64,000 nt of DNA from Geodermatophilus sp. DSM 44513 (GTDB lineage: Bacteria; Actinomycetota; Actinomycetes; Mycobacteriales; Geodermatophilaceae). Within the stretch, counting starts at the first letter, position 1, and each line of letters begins with the position of its first letter. Shown here in pieces: positions 49,548-57,778 of the stretch. The notes below the pieces were generated by a model, which did no database searches, was not told the origin of the DNA, and worked only from the letters and a program-made list of their open reading frames with translations. The position numbers and the translations under genes are program-made. The stretch covers positions 496,001 through 560,000 of the forward strand of contig NZ_CP135963.1 in NCBI RefSeq assembly GCF_032460525.1, given 5' to 3'.

Positions 49548-50291
49548 GTGACCGTGTACTTCGTCGGGGCCGGACCCGGGGCGGCCGACCTCGTCACGCT
49601 GCGCGCGGCGCGGGTCATCGCCGCCGCACCGGTGTGCCTGTACGCCGGCGCCCTCGTGCCCCGCGAGCTGCTGGACACGGCTCCGGCGGGCGCCCGGCTG
49701 GTCGACACCGCCGACCTCGACCTCGACGCGATCACCGCGGAGCTGGTCGCCGCGCACGAGGCCGGGCTGGACGTGGCCCGGCTGCACTCCGGGGACCCGT
49801 CGATCTGGAGCGCGATGGCCGAGCAGGTGCGCCGGCTGGACGCCGCCGGGGTGCCCTACGAGGTGGTCCCCGGCGTCCCGGCGTTCGCGGCGGCGGCCGC
49901 GGCGCTCAAGCGGGAGCTCACCGTGCCCGGCGTGGGGCAGACCGTCGTCCTCACCCGGACCAGCGCCCGTTCGACGCCGATGCCGCCGGGCGAGCAGCTG
50001 GCCGCCTACGCCGCCACCGGCGCCACGCTGGTGCTGCACCTCGCCGTCCAGCGGATCGCCGAGCTGGCCCCCGAGCTGGCCGCGCACTACGGGGACGACG
50101 GCCCGGTCGCGGTGGTCGCCCGCGCCAGCCGGGACGACGAGCTGGTGCTGCGCGGCACGCTGGGCGACATCGCCGCGCAGGTCGAGGCCGCCGGGGTGCG
50201 GCGGACGGCGGTGGTCGTCGTCGGTCCGGTGCTCTCCGCGGCGGAGTTCCCCGACAGCCACCTGTACTCCGCCGACCGATGCCGCTCCTAG
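49548..50291 (+). CDS. cobM: Precorrin-4 C11-methyltransferase
   Basis: 247 residues. VYFVGAGPGAADLVTLRAAR at the N terminus, LHSGDPSIWSAMAEQ and YEVVPGVPAFAAAAAAL are typical of the CobM/CbiF tetrapyrrole methylases. GTG start. Its end overlaps the convergent cbiD end by 4 bases. Confidence 0.94.
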   Translation: MTVYFVGAGPGAADLVTLRAARVIAAAPVCLYAGALVPRELLDTAPAGARLVDTADLDLDAITAELVAAHEAGLDVARLHSGDPSIWSAMAEQVRRLDAAGVPYEVVPGVPAFAAAAAALKRELTVPGVGQTVVLTRTSARSTPMPPGEQLAAYAATGATLVLHLAVQRIAELAPELAAHYGDDGPVAVVARASRDDELVLRGTLGDIAAQVEAAGVRRTAVVVVGPVLSAAEFPDSHLYSADRCRS

Positions 50292-51379
50292 GCGCGACCC
50301 ACCACGGTGCCGCCCCGGTCGACCACCACCACGTCGACCTCGACCGGGGCGCCGTCCAGCACGCCGAGCGCGGTGCGCCGCGCGCCGGCGGCGACCAGGT
50401 CGCCCAGGGGGAGCCCGGCGGCCTGGCACTGCTGCAGGGCGTCGAGGGCGGTGTTGGCCCCGAGCACCCCGGCGACCAGCCGGGGCGATCCGCCGGCCCC
50501 GCGCACCAGCGCGGCCAGCGCGTCGGGGGAGACCTGGGAGCGGGCCGAGTGCAGGTCGAGGTGGCCGTCGGCGAGCTTGGCCAGCTTGCCGATGCCGCCG
50601 GCGACGGTCAGCCGCGGCACCGGGTGGCGGCGCAGGTACTTGAGCACCGCGCCGGCGAAGTCGCCCATGTCCAGCAGCGCGTCCTCGGGCAGCCCGTACA
50701 GCTCGGTGACCGTCCGCTCGCTGGTGGACCCGGTGCACCCCGCGACGTGCTGGTGCCCGGCCGCGCGGGCGACGTCGATGCCGCGGCGGATCGAGTCGAT
50801 CCACGACGCGCACGAGTACGGGACGACGACGCCGGTCGTGCCGAGGATGGACAGCCCGCCGAGGATGCCCAGCCGCGGGTTCCACGTCTTCAGCGCCAGC
50901 TCCGCGCCGCCCTCGACGGAGACCTCGACGACGACGTCGCCGGTGCCGCCGTGCCGCGCGGCGACCGCGGCGACGTGCTCGCGCATCAGCAGCCGCGGCA
51001 CCGGGTTGATCGCCGGCTCGCCCACCGCCAGCGGCAGCCCGGGCTTGGTCACCGTGCCCACGCCCTCGCCGGCGCGGAAGGCCACACCCGACCCCGGCTC
51101 GCCGTGGCTGACCCGCGCGGACACCAGCGCGCCGTGGGTGACGTCGGGGTCGTCGCCGGCGTCCTTGACGACCCCGGCGGTGGCCGACCCGTCGGCGAGC
51201 GACTCGCAGGCCAGGGCGAAGGCCGGGTGCCGGTCGTGCGGCAGGTCGATCCGCACCGGGTCGGGGAACCCGCCGGTCAGCAGGGCGGTGTAGGCGGCGG
51301 TGGTCGCCGCGGTCGCGCACGCGCCGGTGGTCCAGCCGGAGCGCAGCCCCGTGCCGCCCTCACGTCCCGCCCCGGTCAC
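50288..51379 (-). CDS. cbiD: Cobalt-precorrin-5B C1-methyltransferase
   Basis: 363 residues. RSGWTTGACATAATTAAYTA at the N terminus and GGLSILGTTGVV are CbiD signatures. CbiD is normally an enzyme of the early-cobalt (anaerobic) route, while neighbours cobK, cobL and cobM carry late-cobalt names, so the pathway type is mixed. GTG at 51379 (VTGAGREGG) or at 51394 are both possible; the first leaves room for the divergent cobK start. Confidence 0.92.
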   Translation of the reverse strand: MTGAGREGGTGLRSGWTTGACATAATTAAYTALLTGGFPDPVRIDLPHDRHPAFALACESLADGSATAGVVKDAGDDPDVTHGALVSARVSHGEPGSGVAFRAGEGVGTVTKPGLPLAVGEPAINPVPRLLMREHVAAVAARHGGTGDVVVEVSVEGGAELALKTWNPRLGILGGLSILGTTGVVVPYSCASWIDSIRRGIDVARAAGHQHVAGCTGSTSERTVTELYGLPEDALLDMGDFAGAVLKYLRRHPVPRLTVAGGIGKLAKLADGHLDLHSARSQVSPDALAALVRGAGGSPRLVAGVLGANTALDALQQCQAAGLPLGDLVAAGARRTALGVLDGAPVEVDVVVVDRGGTVVGRA

Positions 51380-51405
51380 CGGACCAGCATGCACCGGCTC
51401 CGGGC

Positions 51406-52242
51406 GTGAGCGGCCGGGTGCTCGTGCTGGGCGGGACGGCGGAGGCCCGGCAGCTCGCCGGGCGGCTGGTCGCCGCCGGCGCCGACGTGCTGAGCTCGCT
51501 GGCCGGCCGGGTCGCCGACCCCCTGCTCCCACCCGGGGAGGTCCGCGTCGGCGGGTTCGGCGGCGTGGCCGGCCTGACCGCCGCGCTGGCCGGAGGTCCC
51601 CGCCCCGTCGCTGTTGTGGTCGACGCCACCCACCCCTTCGCCGCCACCATGACCGCGCACGCCGCGGCGGCGGCCGCGGCCACCGGCACCCCGCTGCTGC
51701 GGCTGCACCGCCCCGGCTGGACGGCCGGGCCCGGTGACGACTGGCGGTGGGTGGACACCCTGGAGCAGGCGGCGGCCGCGGTGGCCGGGTACCGCTGCCC
51801 GTTCGTGACCACCGGCCGGCAGGGGCTGGCGGCCTTCGCTCGGCTGACCGCGCCCTGCCTGGTCCGCTCGGTGGACCCGCCCGCGCCGCCGCTGCCGCCG
51901 CGGGCCACCGTGGTGCTCGACCGGGGGCCGTTCACCGTGGCCGGCGAGCGGGCGCTGATGGTGGCGCACGGGGTGGACGTCGTCGTCACCAAGGACAGCG
52001 GTGGGCCCATGACCGCCGCCAAGCTGACCGCCGCGCGGGAGCTCGGCGTCCCCGTGGTGCTGGTCCGCCGGCCGCCGCTGCCGCCGGGCGTGCCGGTGGT
52101 CACGACCGTCGAGGAGGCGCTGGCCTGGCTGGCCCGGGAGGGCACCGCGGCGTTGCCGGAGGGGCCCCGTCGCGCAGCGTCAGGGACGCGCACCCAGGGC
52201 GACGACGTGGCCGCGCACCCGCCCGCCCCGGAGCGGATGTGA
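51406..52242 (+). CDS. cobK: Precorrin-6A reductase
   Basis: 278 residues. The NADPH-binding VLVLGGTAEARQLAGRL, DATHPFAATMTAHAAAA and TKDSGGPMTAAKL mark CobK/CbiJ. It reduces precorrin-6A to 6B. GTG start at 51406, only 26 bases from the divergent cbiD start. A seven-codon frame (MHRLRA) ends on the GTG as GTGA. Confidence 0.93.
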   Translation: MSGRVLVLGGTAEARQLAGRLVAAGADVLSSLAGRVADPLLPPGEVRVGGFGGVAGLTAALAGGPRPVAVVVDATHPFAATMTAHAAAAAAATGTPLLRLHRPGWTAGPGDDWRWVDTLEQAAAAVAGYRCPFVTTGRQGLAAFARLTAPCLVRSVDPPAPPLPPRATVVLDRGPFTVAGERALMVAHGVDVVVTKDSGGPMTAAKLTAARELGVPVVLVRRPPLPPGVPVVTTVEEALAWLAREGTAALPEGPRRAASGTRTQGDDVAAHPPAPERM

Positions 52243-52306
52243 CCGGACTCACCCGATACTCCGCGGGCGGAGCGCCACCGCCGTCCGCCCGACCCGAGGA
52301 GTCGCC

Positions 52307-52717
52307 GTGAACCGCAGCATCACGCTGGAGCAAGCCGAGACGATCGTCACGGCGTGCAAGCGGGAGGCCCAGACCGTCGGCCAGCCGATGAACATCGCGG
52401 TCGTGGACAGCGGGGGCAACCTCGTCGCGTTCGCCGCCATGGACGACACCAAGCTCATCGGCGAGGACATCTCGCAGAAGAAGGCCCTCACGGCCGTGTA
52501 CTTCCAGATGGACACCCGCGACCTCGCCCCGCTGGTGCAGCCCGGGCAGCCCCTCTACGGCATCGAGGCGACCAGCGGCGGACGGCTGGTCGTCTTCGGC
52601 GGCGGGGTGCTGCTGCGCGGCGCGGACGGCCGGGTCGCCGGCGGGGTCGGCGTCAGCGCCGGGACCGTCGACGAGGACCACCAGGTGGCCGAGGCCGGGC
52701 GGGCCGCCTTCGGCTAG
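52307..52717 (+). CDS. GlcG/HbpS-like protein
   Basis: 136 residues. ITLEQAETIVTACKREAQTV, then MNIAVVDSGGNLVAFAAMDD, and GGGVLLRGADGRVAGGVGVS fit the heme-degrading / HbpS family. Members bind heme or corrinoid-like molecules or remain unassigned. GAGGAG lies 6 bases upstream of the GTG. GATACT at 52254 may be its -10. Its TAG shares CTAG with the convergent membrane gene. Confidence 0.88.
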   Translation: MNRSITLEQAETIVTACKREAQTVGQPMNIAVVDSGGNLVAFAAMDDTKLIGEDISQKKALTAVYFQMDTRDLAPLVQPGQPLYGIEATSGGRLVVFGGGVLLRGADGRVAGGVGVSAGTVDEDHQVAEAGRAAFG

Positions 52718-53097
52718 GCCGGGGAGCGGAACGCCCAGGCCGCCAGCCAGGCGGTGCCCACGACGAGCAGCAGCGCCAGCGGCACGTGCGCCTCGATGGA
52801 GCCGGAGCTGCCCAGCGCCGCCTGCACGAAGCCGAGCACGAGGACCACCCCGGCCAGCGCCGCCGGCCACCACACCCGTGTGCGGCGCCCGTGCAGCGCG
52901 GTGGCCAGCAGCAGCAGTGCGGAGGTCACGTGCAGGGCGATCGCCCCGGCGGCGTGGCCGCCGAGTGCGTCCTCCCCGACCGAGATCCGGCCGGCGGTGA
53001 CGAACTGCCAGCCGAGCACGAGCAGCGTCAGCACGGCAGCGGCCTGCACCGCCCGGACGGTCGAGGGGGCCACGGCGGTGTCGGGGGTCCGGGTCAT
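52714..53097 (-). CDS. Small polytopic membrane protein
   Basis: 127 residues with four helices (15-33, 48-68, 76-94, 104-123). His residues in helix 2 (GGHAAGAIALHVTSALLLLA) resemble heme-binding four-helix families, but this is uncertain. ATG with GGAGGA upstream. Confidence 0.7.
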   Translation of the reverse strand: MTRTPDTAVAPSTVRAVQAAAVLTLLVLGWQFVTAGRISVGEDALGGHAAGAIALHVTSALLLLATALHGRRTRVWWPAALAGVVLVLGFVQAALGSSGSIEAHVPLALLLVVGTAWLAAWAFRSPA

Positions 53098-53229
53098 GCA
53101 GGTCCTCCGTGCGGACGGCGGCGGGCGGGGTGTGCCGAGCGAAGCAGCTCACCGCGGCCGGCACCAGGGGCGCCACCCGTCGGGGTCCTCGTGGTGTGAC
53201 GGGCGACCGGGTCGGGAACGGCGGACTGC

Positions 53230-53841
53230 ATGACCGAGACCGTGCCCCTCCGCGCCCTCGCCCTCGTGTGCACCCTCACGCCCTCGCCCGCACCGTCCAG
53301 CAGCGAGCTGATGGCCCGCCAGGTGCTCGACGCCCTCGCCGAGCACGGCGTGACCGGCGACGTCGTCCGCGTCGTCGACCACGACGTCAAGCCCGGCGTG
53401 CAGGTCGACATGGGGGAGGGGGACGCCTGGCCGGCGATCCGCGAGCAGATGATGGCCGCCGACATCCTGGTGGTCTCCACCCCCACCTGGGTCGGCCACA
53501 TGAGCAGCGTCGCGCAGCGGGTGCTCGAGCGGCTGGACGGCGAGCTGTCCGAGACCGACGACTCCGGCCGGCCGCTGGTCGCCGGCAAGGTCGCCGTCAC
53601 CGCCGTCGTCGGCAACGAGGACGGCGCGCACAAGATCACCGCCGACCTGATGCAGGGCCTGGACGACATCGGCTTCACCATCCCGTCCCAGGGCGGCACC
53701 TACTGGAACGACGAGGCGATGGGCGGTCGCGACTACCAGGACCTCGAGCAGACCCCCGAGGCGGTCGCCTCCACCACCACCACGCTGGCGGCCAACGCCG
53801 CGCACCTGGCCCGCCTGCTCAAGGCGAGTCCCTACAGCTGA
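53230..53841 (+). CDS. Flavodoxin-like NAD(P)H-dependent reductase
   Basis: 203 residues. CTLTPSPAPSSSELMARQVL is the FMN phosphate loop and VVSTPTWVGHMSSVAQRVLE is the second flavin loop, typical of the flavodoxin-fold reductases. It reduces quinones or similar small molecules. ATG start. Its end overlaps the convergent prpD-like gene by 10 bases. Confidence 0.88.
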   Translation: MTETVPLRALALVCTLTPSPAPSSSELMARQVLDALAEHGVTGDVVRVVDHDVKPGVQVDMGEGDAWPAIREQMMAADILVVSTPTWVGHMSSVAQRVLERLDGELSETDDSGRPLVAGKVAVTAVVGNEDGAHKITADLMQGLDDIGFTIPSQGGTYWNDEAMGGRDYQDLEQTPEAVASTTTTLAANAAHLARLLKASPYS

Positions 53842-55220
53842 GCGCCTCCGGAGGCGGGCACGAGCTCGCCCAGCACCGTCCGGGCCAGCAGGCCGGTGCT
53901 CCAGGTGTCCCCGCCGCGGGGGTGCAGCACGTCGCGGACGACGGCGTCCAGGAGCGTCGGGTCGACGAGGTCGGCCACGTTGCTCCGGGCCTTGGCCTCG
54001 ACCTCGGCACCGGAGAGGGGCGAGGCGGGGTTGCCGCGGGCGTTGCGCACCTCGGCCCGGAGCGTGCGGCCGTCGCGCAACCGGACCGCCACGCGGGCCG
54101 GGCGCTCCACGGGCAGGGCCGCGGAGGAGGCGTCGTCCGCGCGGACGCGGACCCGGGCCGCCAGCTCGGCCACCGACCGGCGCGCCAGCTGCCCGGGCAG
54201 GAAGGAGCCGGCGTCCAGGGTGCCGTCCACGAGCAGGGTGGCCACGCAGTAGGGGAGCGAGAACCGCGCCTGCATGTCGGAGCGGATGTCGAGGCCGGTC
54301 AGCCCGGCGGCGAAGGCGAAGGTGTCGACCTCGACCGCCAGCACGTCCTCGGCCGCCGTCCCGCTGCCCGCCGTCGCCAGCTGCACCGCGTCGAGGGTCG
54401 GGTGGATCCAGCGGGCGCAGGCGTACGGCTTGAGGTAGCTGTCCAGCAGCCGCCACCGCCGCCCCAGGCCCCCGACGAGCTCCTCGACGGAGAGGTCGGT
54501 GCAGACGGCGGAGTCGAACAGCGCGGTGTGCACGCCGATCGCGTCGCCCTCGTCCACCGCCGGGTCCCGGGCGAGGTCGGCGGCCAGGGCCCCGTGGCAG
54601 GCGCCCAGCCCGGTCCACACGTTGCGCACCGTGCCGCCGTGCACCGGCACGGCGAGCGTCGCGGCCACCGGCAGCGCCGAGCCGAGCAGGAACGCCCGCC
54701 CGAGCTCCTCCGGGGAGCCGCCGCGCAGCAGCGTGGCGGCCAGCGCCGCCGCCGACGGCCCGTGCACGCCGTGGGGGTGCAGCCCCGGCCGCAGGGAGGA
54801 CGCCGTCCCGCTGCGCAGCCCCACCTCGGTGGCGACCAGGAAGACCTCCAGCAGCCGCCGGTCGGTCACCTCTCCCGACGCGGCGGCCAGCAGCAGCACC
54901 GGCAGGCAGTGCGGCGCGGGGTGGGCCGTCGGCACCGGCGGGAGCCGGTGGCCCTGGGGGTGGAAGGAGCCGCCGGAGTCTGCGTCCAGCCAGGTCGCGG
55001 CCGTGCCGAGGACGAGCAGCGCCCCGGACGGCCCGGACGCCGCCAGGCCGCGGGCCAGCTCCCGGACCGGTGGGTGGCGCAGCCCGCCGAGCAGCGCGCC
55101 GAGGGTGTCCAGCAGCAGGAGCCGGGCGAAGGCGACCACCCCGGCCGGGACGTCGGCGAGCCGGGTGGCCGAGGCGAAGTCGCCGATCGCCGCCACGTTC
55201 GCGCGGTCCAGGGCGCTCAC
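53832..55220 (-). CDS. MmgE/PrpD-family protein, diverged copy
   Basis: 462 residues of the MmgE/PrpD fold (LLLLDTLGALLGGLRHPPVR; SYLKPYACARWIHP; MQARFSLPYCVA). The canonical DFDDTH segment is replaced by WLDADSGGSFHPQGH, and the lysine expected in the middle is an arginine (GGTVRNVW). It is therefore unlikely to be a normal dehydratase or decarboxylase. Last gene of the catabolic operon. GTG at 55220 overlaps the upstream stop. Confidence 0.85.
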   Translation of the reverse strand: MSALDRANVAAIGDFASATRLADVPAGVVAFARLLLLDTLGALLGGLRHPPVRELARGLAASGPSGALLVLGTAATWLDADSGGSFHPQGHRLPPVPTAHPAPHCLPVLLLAAASGEVTDRRLLEVFLVATEVGLRSGTASSLRPGLHPHGVHGPSAAALAATLLRGGSPEELGRAFLLGSALPVAATLAVPVHGGTVRNVWTGLGACHGALAADLARDPAVDEGDAIGVHTALFDSAVCTDLSVEELVGGLGRRWRLLDSYLKPYACARWIHPTLDAVQLATAGSGTAAEDVLAVEVDTFAFAAGLTGLDIRSDMQARFSLPYCVATLLVDGTLDAGSFLPGQLARRSVAELAARVRVRADDASSAALPVERPARVAVRLRDGRTLRAEVRNARGNPASPLSGAEVEAKARSNVADLVDPTLLDAVVRDVLHPRGGDTWSTGLLARTVLGELVPASGGAQL

Positions 55221-56176
55221 CGGTCGTCCTCCGGGGTGCGCAGCCCCGCCCGCAGCGCGGGGACCAGCTCGGCGAGCCGGTCCTCCACCCCCGCGACCCC
55301 GCCCGCGAGCACCACCCCGGCGACGCCCAGGCCGGCCAGCGGCCGCAGCCGGGCGGTGATCGCGCCCGGGTCCCCGGTCAGGACGAACCGCTCCCGGACG
55401 AGGGAGTCGGCGGCCGTGGTCGCACCGCCACGGGCGTCGGCCGTGCCGTGCCGTGCGTAGTCGTGCGACCGGGCGGCGGCGCGGACGGCGGCGACGTCGG
55501 CAGCCGGGATGCCGTACCAGTCCGGAGCGGCCGCCAGCCGCATGGCGCAGGAGCCGAGGACCGGCTCGGCAGCGGCCGCGGACTCCGCCGCGGACGAGGT
55601 CAGCGTCGCGCGCAGGAACAGCCAGACGGCGACCCCGGGGTCGTGCTCCCTCGCCAGCCGCACGGCGCGGGCCACCACGCCGGCGTCGACCCCGACGTCC
55701 ACGAGCACCCCGCCCAGCGCGGTGGCGGTCGCCGCGACGGTCCTCGGGCCGGACGCGGCGCCCAGCACCCGTCCCGCGGCCACCGGTCCGTCCGCGGTGG
55801 TCAGCCGCTCGCGCAGCGCCGCGAGCGCCGCGGTGTAGGCGGCCATCGGCGGTGCGGGCAGGCCCTCGTTGCGCACCGAGCTCTCCCCGCGGCCCACGAC
55901 CGTGAGGACCCGCCCGGGGTGGTGTCGTTCCAGCGTGCGGACCGCGCCGGCGACGGTGACCGGGTGGCGGAGGCCCAGGCTGGCCACGCACGGGCCGGCC
56001 AGGACCGCGTCCGTGGCGGACAGCACGCGCTCGGTCTCGAGGAACGGGTCGGGGAACAGCCGCGGGCTGTCCACGAGCCCGACCCCGTCCAGGCCGGCGG
56101 CGCAGCCGCGCACGGCGGCGTGGACCGCGTCGGCGGCTGCCCAGGGGCGGGCCGCGTTCAGCAGGACGGCGGTCAC
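55217..56176 (-). CDS. LLM-class flavin-dependent oxidoreductase
   Basis: 319 residues. The luciferase-like fold is seen in GCAAGLDGVGLVDSPRLFPD, VASLGLRHPVTVAGAVRTLE and FVLTGDPGAITARLRPLAGL. Such enzymes use F420 or FMN, often as monooxygenases or dehydrogenases. In this operon it may oxidise the substrate before CoA activation. GTGA overlaps on both sides. Confidence 0.85.
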   Translation of the reverse strand: MTAVLLNAARPWAAADAVHAAVRGCAAGLDGVGLVDSPRLFPDPFLETERVLSATDAVLAGPCVASLGLRHPVTVAGAVRTLERHHPGRVLTVVGRGESSVRNEGLPAPPMAAYTAALAALRERLTTADGPVAAGRVLGAASGPRTVAATATALGGVLVDVGVDAGVVARAVRLAREHDPGVAVWLFLRATLTSSAAESAAAAEPVLGSCAMRLAAAPDWYGIPAADVAAVRAAARSHDYARHGTADARGGATTAADSLVRERFVLTGDPGAITARLRPLAGLGVAGVVLAGGVAGVEDRLAELVPALRAGLRTPEDDR

Positions 56177-56865
56177 CTCAGCCCCGCCAGGAGCGCGCCG
56201 GCCGGGCCGACCGGTGCTCCGGGGCCGTCGGTGACGGGCGCCGTGCGCAGGTGGCCGGCCGGCCGGCCGGTCACCGTCGACACCGTGTCCTGGAGGGTCC
56301 CCGGGGTGCCGACGAGGCCGGCGCGCAGCACCTGCGGAGCCAGCCAGCCGGCCGCGAGGCAGTGTCCCGCGGCCACGGCGTCCACCGCCGTCCCGGAGCC
56401 GTCGCCGGGTGGTCGTACGACCATGAGCGCGGCCGCGACGTCGAGCACCGGGTCCAGGTCGGGAGGGTCGGTCCCGCCCGCGACGGCGGCACAGGCCGCG
56501 GCCGCGACCACGCCCGTGGTCGGCCGGCCGGTGACCGCGCCGGTGCCCACCACGTCCGTGAGCGCCGCGGAGACCGCGAGCCCGGTCCGCAGCGCGCGCT
56601 CGACGTCGTCCCCGCTGCCCTCCGGTGGACTCGCCGCCAGCGCGACCAGCGCGAGCCCGTCGGCCTCGGCGGCGCCCGCCCGGTGCAGCCGGGCGCCGTT
56701 CCACAGCAGCGCCGGCCACGGCTCGGCAGCCAGCCGCGTGCCCAGCAGCGGCACCCGGCCCGAGGGGCTCGCGCTCCGCTCCGCCCAGGCGAGCAGCCCC
56801 TCGGGGACGGCGGTGGACGCGTGGTCGGCCAGCCGTCGGAGTGCCGCGGCGAGCTCCCCGGTCAG
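56173..56865 (-). CDS. Short PrpD-like protein
   Basis: About 230 residues. VVGTGAVTGRPTTGVVAAAA and DAVAAGHCLAAGWLAPQVLR followed by GLVGTPGTLQDTVS resemble the middle of MmgE/PrpD proteins, but the DFDDTH and KPYPC segments are absent. It may be a structural partner of the full-length copies or a remnant. No ATG, GTG or TTG fits the start; CTG at 56865 overlaps the upstream TGA (CTGA) with GGAGG 7 bases before. A GTG at codon 38 is the alternative. Confidence 0.65.
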   Translation of the reverse strand: MTGELAAALRRLADHASTAVPEGLLAWAERSASPSGRVPLLGTRLAAEPWPALLWNGARLHRAGAAEADGLALVALAASPPEGSGDDVERALRTGLAVSAALTDVVGTGAVTGRPTTGVVAAAACAAVAGGTDPPDLDPVLDVAAALMVVRPPGDGSGTAVDAVAAGHCLAAGWLAPQVLRAGLVGTPGTLQDTVSTVTGRPAGHLRTAPVTDGPGAPVGPAGALLAGLR

Positions 56866-57215
56866 CGGGTGACCTCCGTGCTCTCCGTGACGAGGTAGAA
56901 CTTGAAGTCCGTCCTGCCGGCCGGTCCGCGCTCGGCCGGGATCGGGTGCTCGGCGAACCAGGCGAGGTAGTCGGCGTAGGCCTGCTCGTCGGCGTAGTGC
57001 ATCTCCGCGATCCGGTAGAACGTGGCGCCGGGCGGCACGTCCGCGGACCCGCCGGAGGCCTGCCGGACCGGGCGCAGCACCTTGTTGAAGACGATCCGGT
57101 CCAGGTGGGGGTTGGCCAGCAGGTCCGGCGCGTGCACGTCGAACAGCCACGCCTCGTACTCCTCCAGGCTGACGCCGGGCGCGATGTCGTAGCCGAGGAT
57201 GGTCTTGACGGTCAT
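56862..57215 (-). CDS. EthD-like dimeric alpha/beta-barrel protein
   Basis: 117 residues. KTILGYDIAPGVSLEEYEAW, then FDVHAPDLLANPHLDRIVFN and TFYRIAEMHYADEQAYADYL are the pattern of EthD or related dimeric barrel proteins, which assist small-ring oxidations or isomerisations. ATG overlaps the upstream stop (ATGA). Confidence 0.85.
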   Translation of the reverse strand: MTVKTILGYDIAPGVSLEEYEAWLFDVHAPDLLANPHLDRIVFNKVLRPVRQASGGSADVPPGATFYRIAEMHYADEQAYADYLAWFAEHPIPAERGPAGRTDFKFYLVTESTEVTR

Positions 57216-57778
57216 GTCTCTCCCTGGGGTCGGTGCTCGGGTGGGAACCGGAGGTCGTGGGCGGGCAGGGTCCAGTCGAAGGACCGGGCGCCCTCACCGA
57301 AGCCCTCCAGCCGGACCCGGCGGGGCTCGAGGTGCACACCCACGAGGTCGGCCACGACCTGGTCGGCGTCGCGGAGCGGCGCGCGGGTGAAGCCCTGCGC
57401 GCGCTGTGCCGAGACGTGCCGGGAGTAGCAGGCGACCGTCTCCGCCGCGCTGGTGAACACCGCGGTGCCGCGCACGAAGACCCCCCGGGGCGGCAGCCGG
57501 CCGATGTCGAACACGTGGGGGTGCTCGTTGGCGGCCCCCGGCGCCGGACCACCGATCCAGGCGACCAGGGTCCGGGGGTCGCGGCGCAGCTGGGCCAGGC
57601 GGGCGTGGGTGCGCCGCTGCACCAGGTCGACCGACCAGTCCTCGTTGAGGAACGCCGTCATCGTCCGTGCGACGGGGAACCCGTACCGGTCGATCGTGGT
57701 GACCTGGGCGAACCCCGCCTCCTCGGCGACGAACCGGAGGGCGGCGGCCCGGGCCGCGTCCAGCTGCGGGTCGCTCAC
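57212..57778 (-). CDS. Pyridoxamine 5'-phosphate oxidase-like protein
   Basis: 188 residues. AQVTTIDRYGFPVARTMTAF, VQRRTHARLAQLRRDPRTLV and FDIGRLPPRGVFVRGTAVFT give a split barrel that could bind FMN or F420. It may serve the LLM oxidoreductase as flavin reductase. GTG at 57778 overlaps the upstream stop. Confidence 0.85.
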   Translation of the reverse strand: MSDPQLDAARAAALRFVAEEAGFAQVTTIDRYGFPVARTMTAFLNEDWSVDLVQRRTHARLAQLRRDPRTLVAWIGGPAPGAANEHPHVFDIGRLPPRGVFVRGTAVFTSAAETVACYSRHVSAQRAQGFTRAPLRDADQVVADLVGVHLEPRRVRLEGFGEGARSFDWTLPAHDLRFPPEHRPQGET

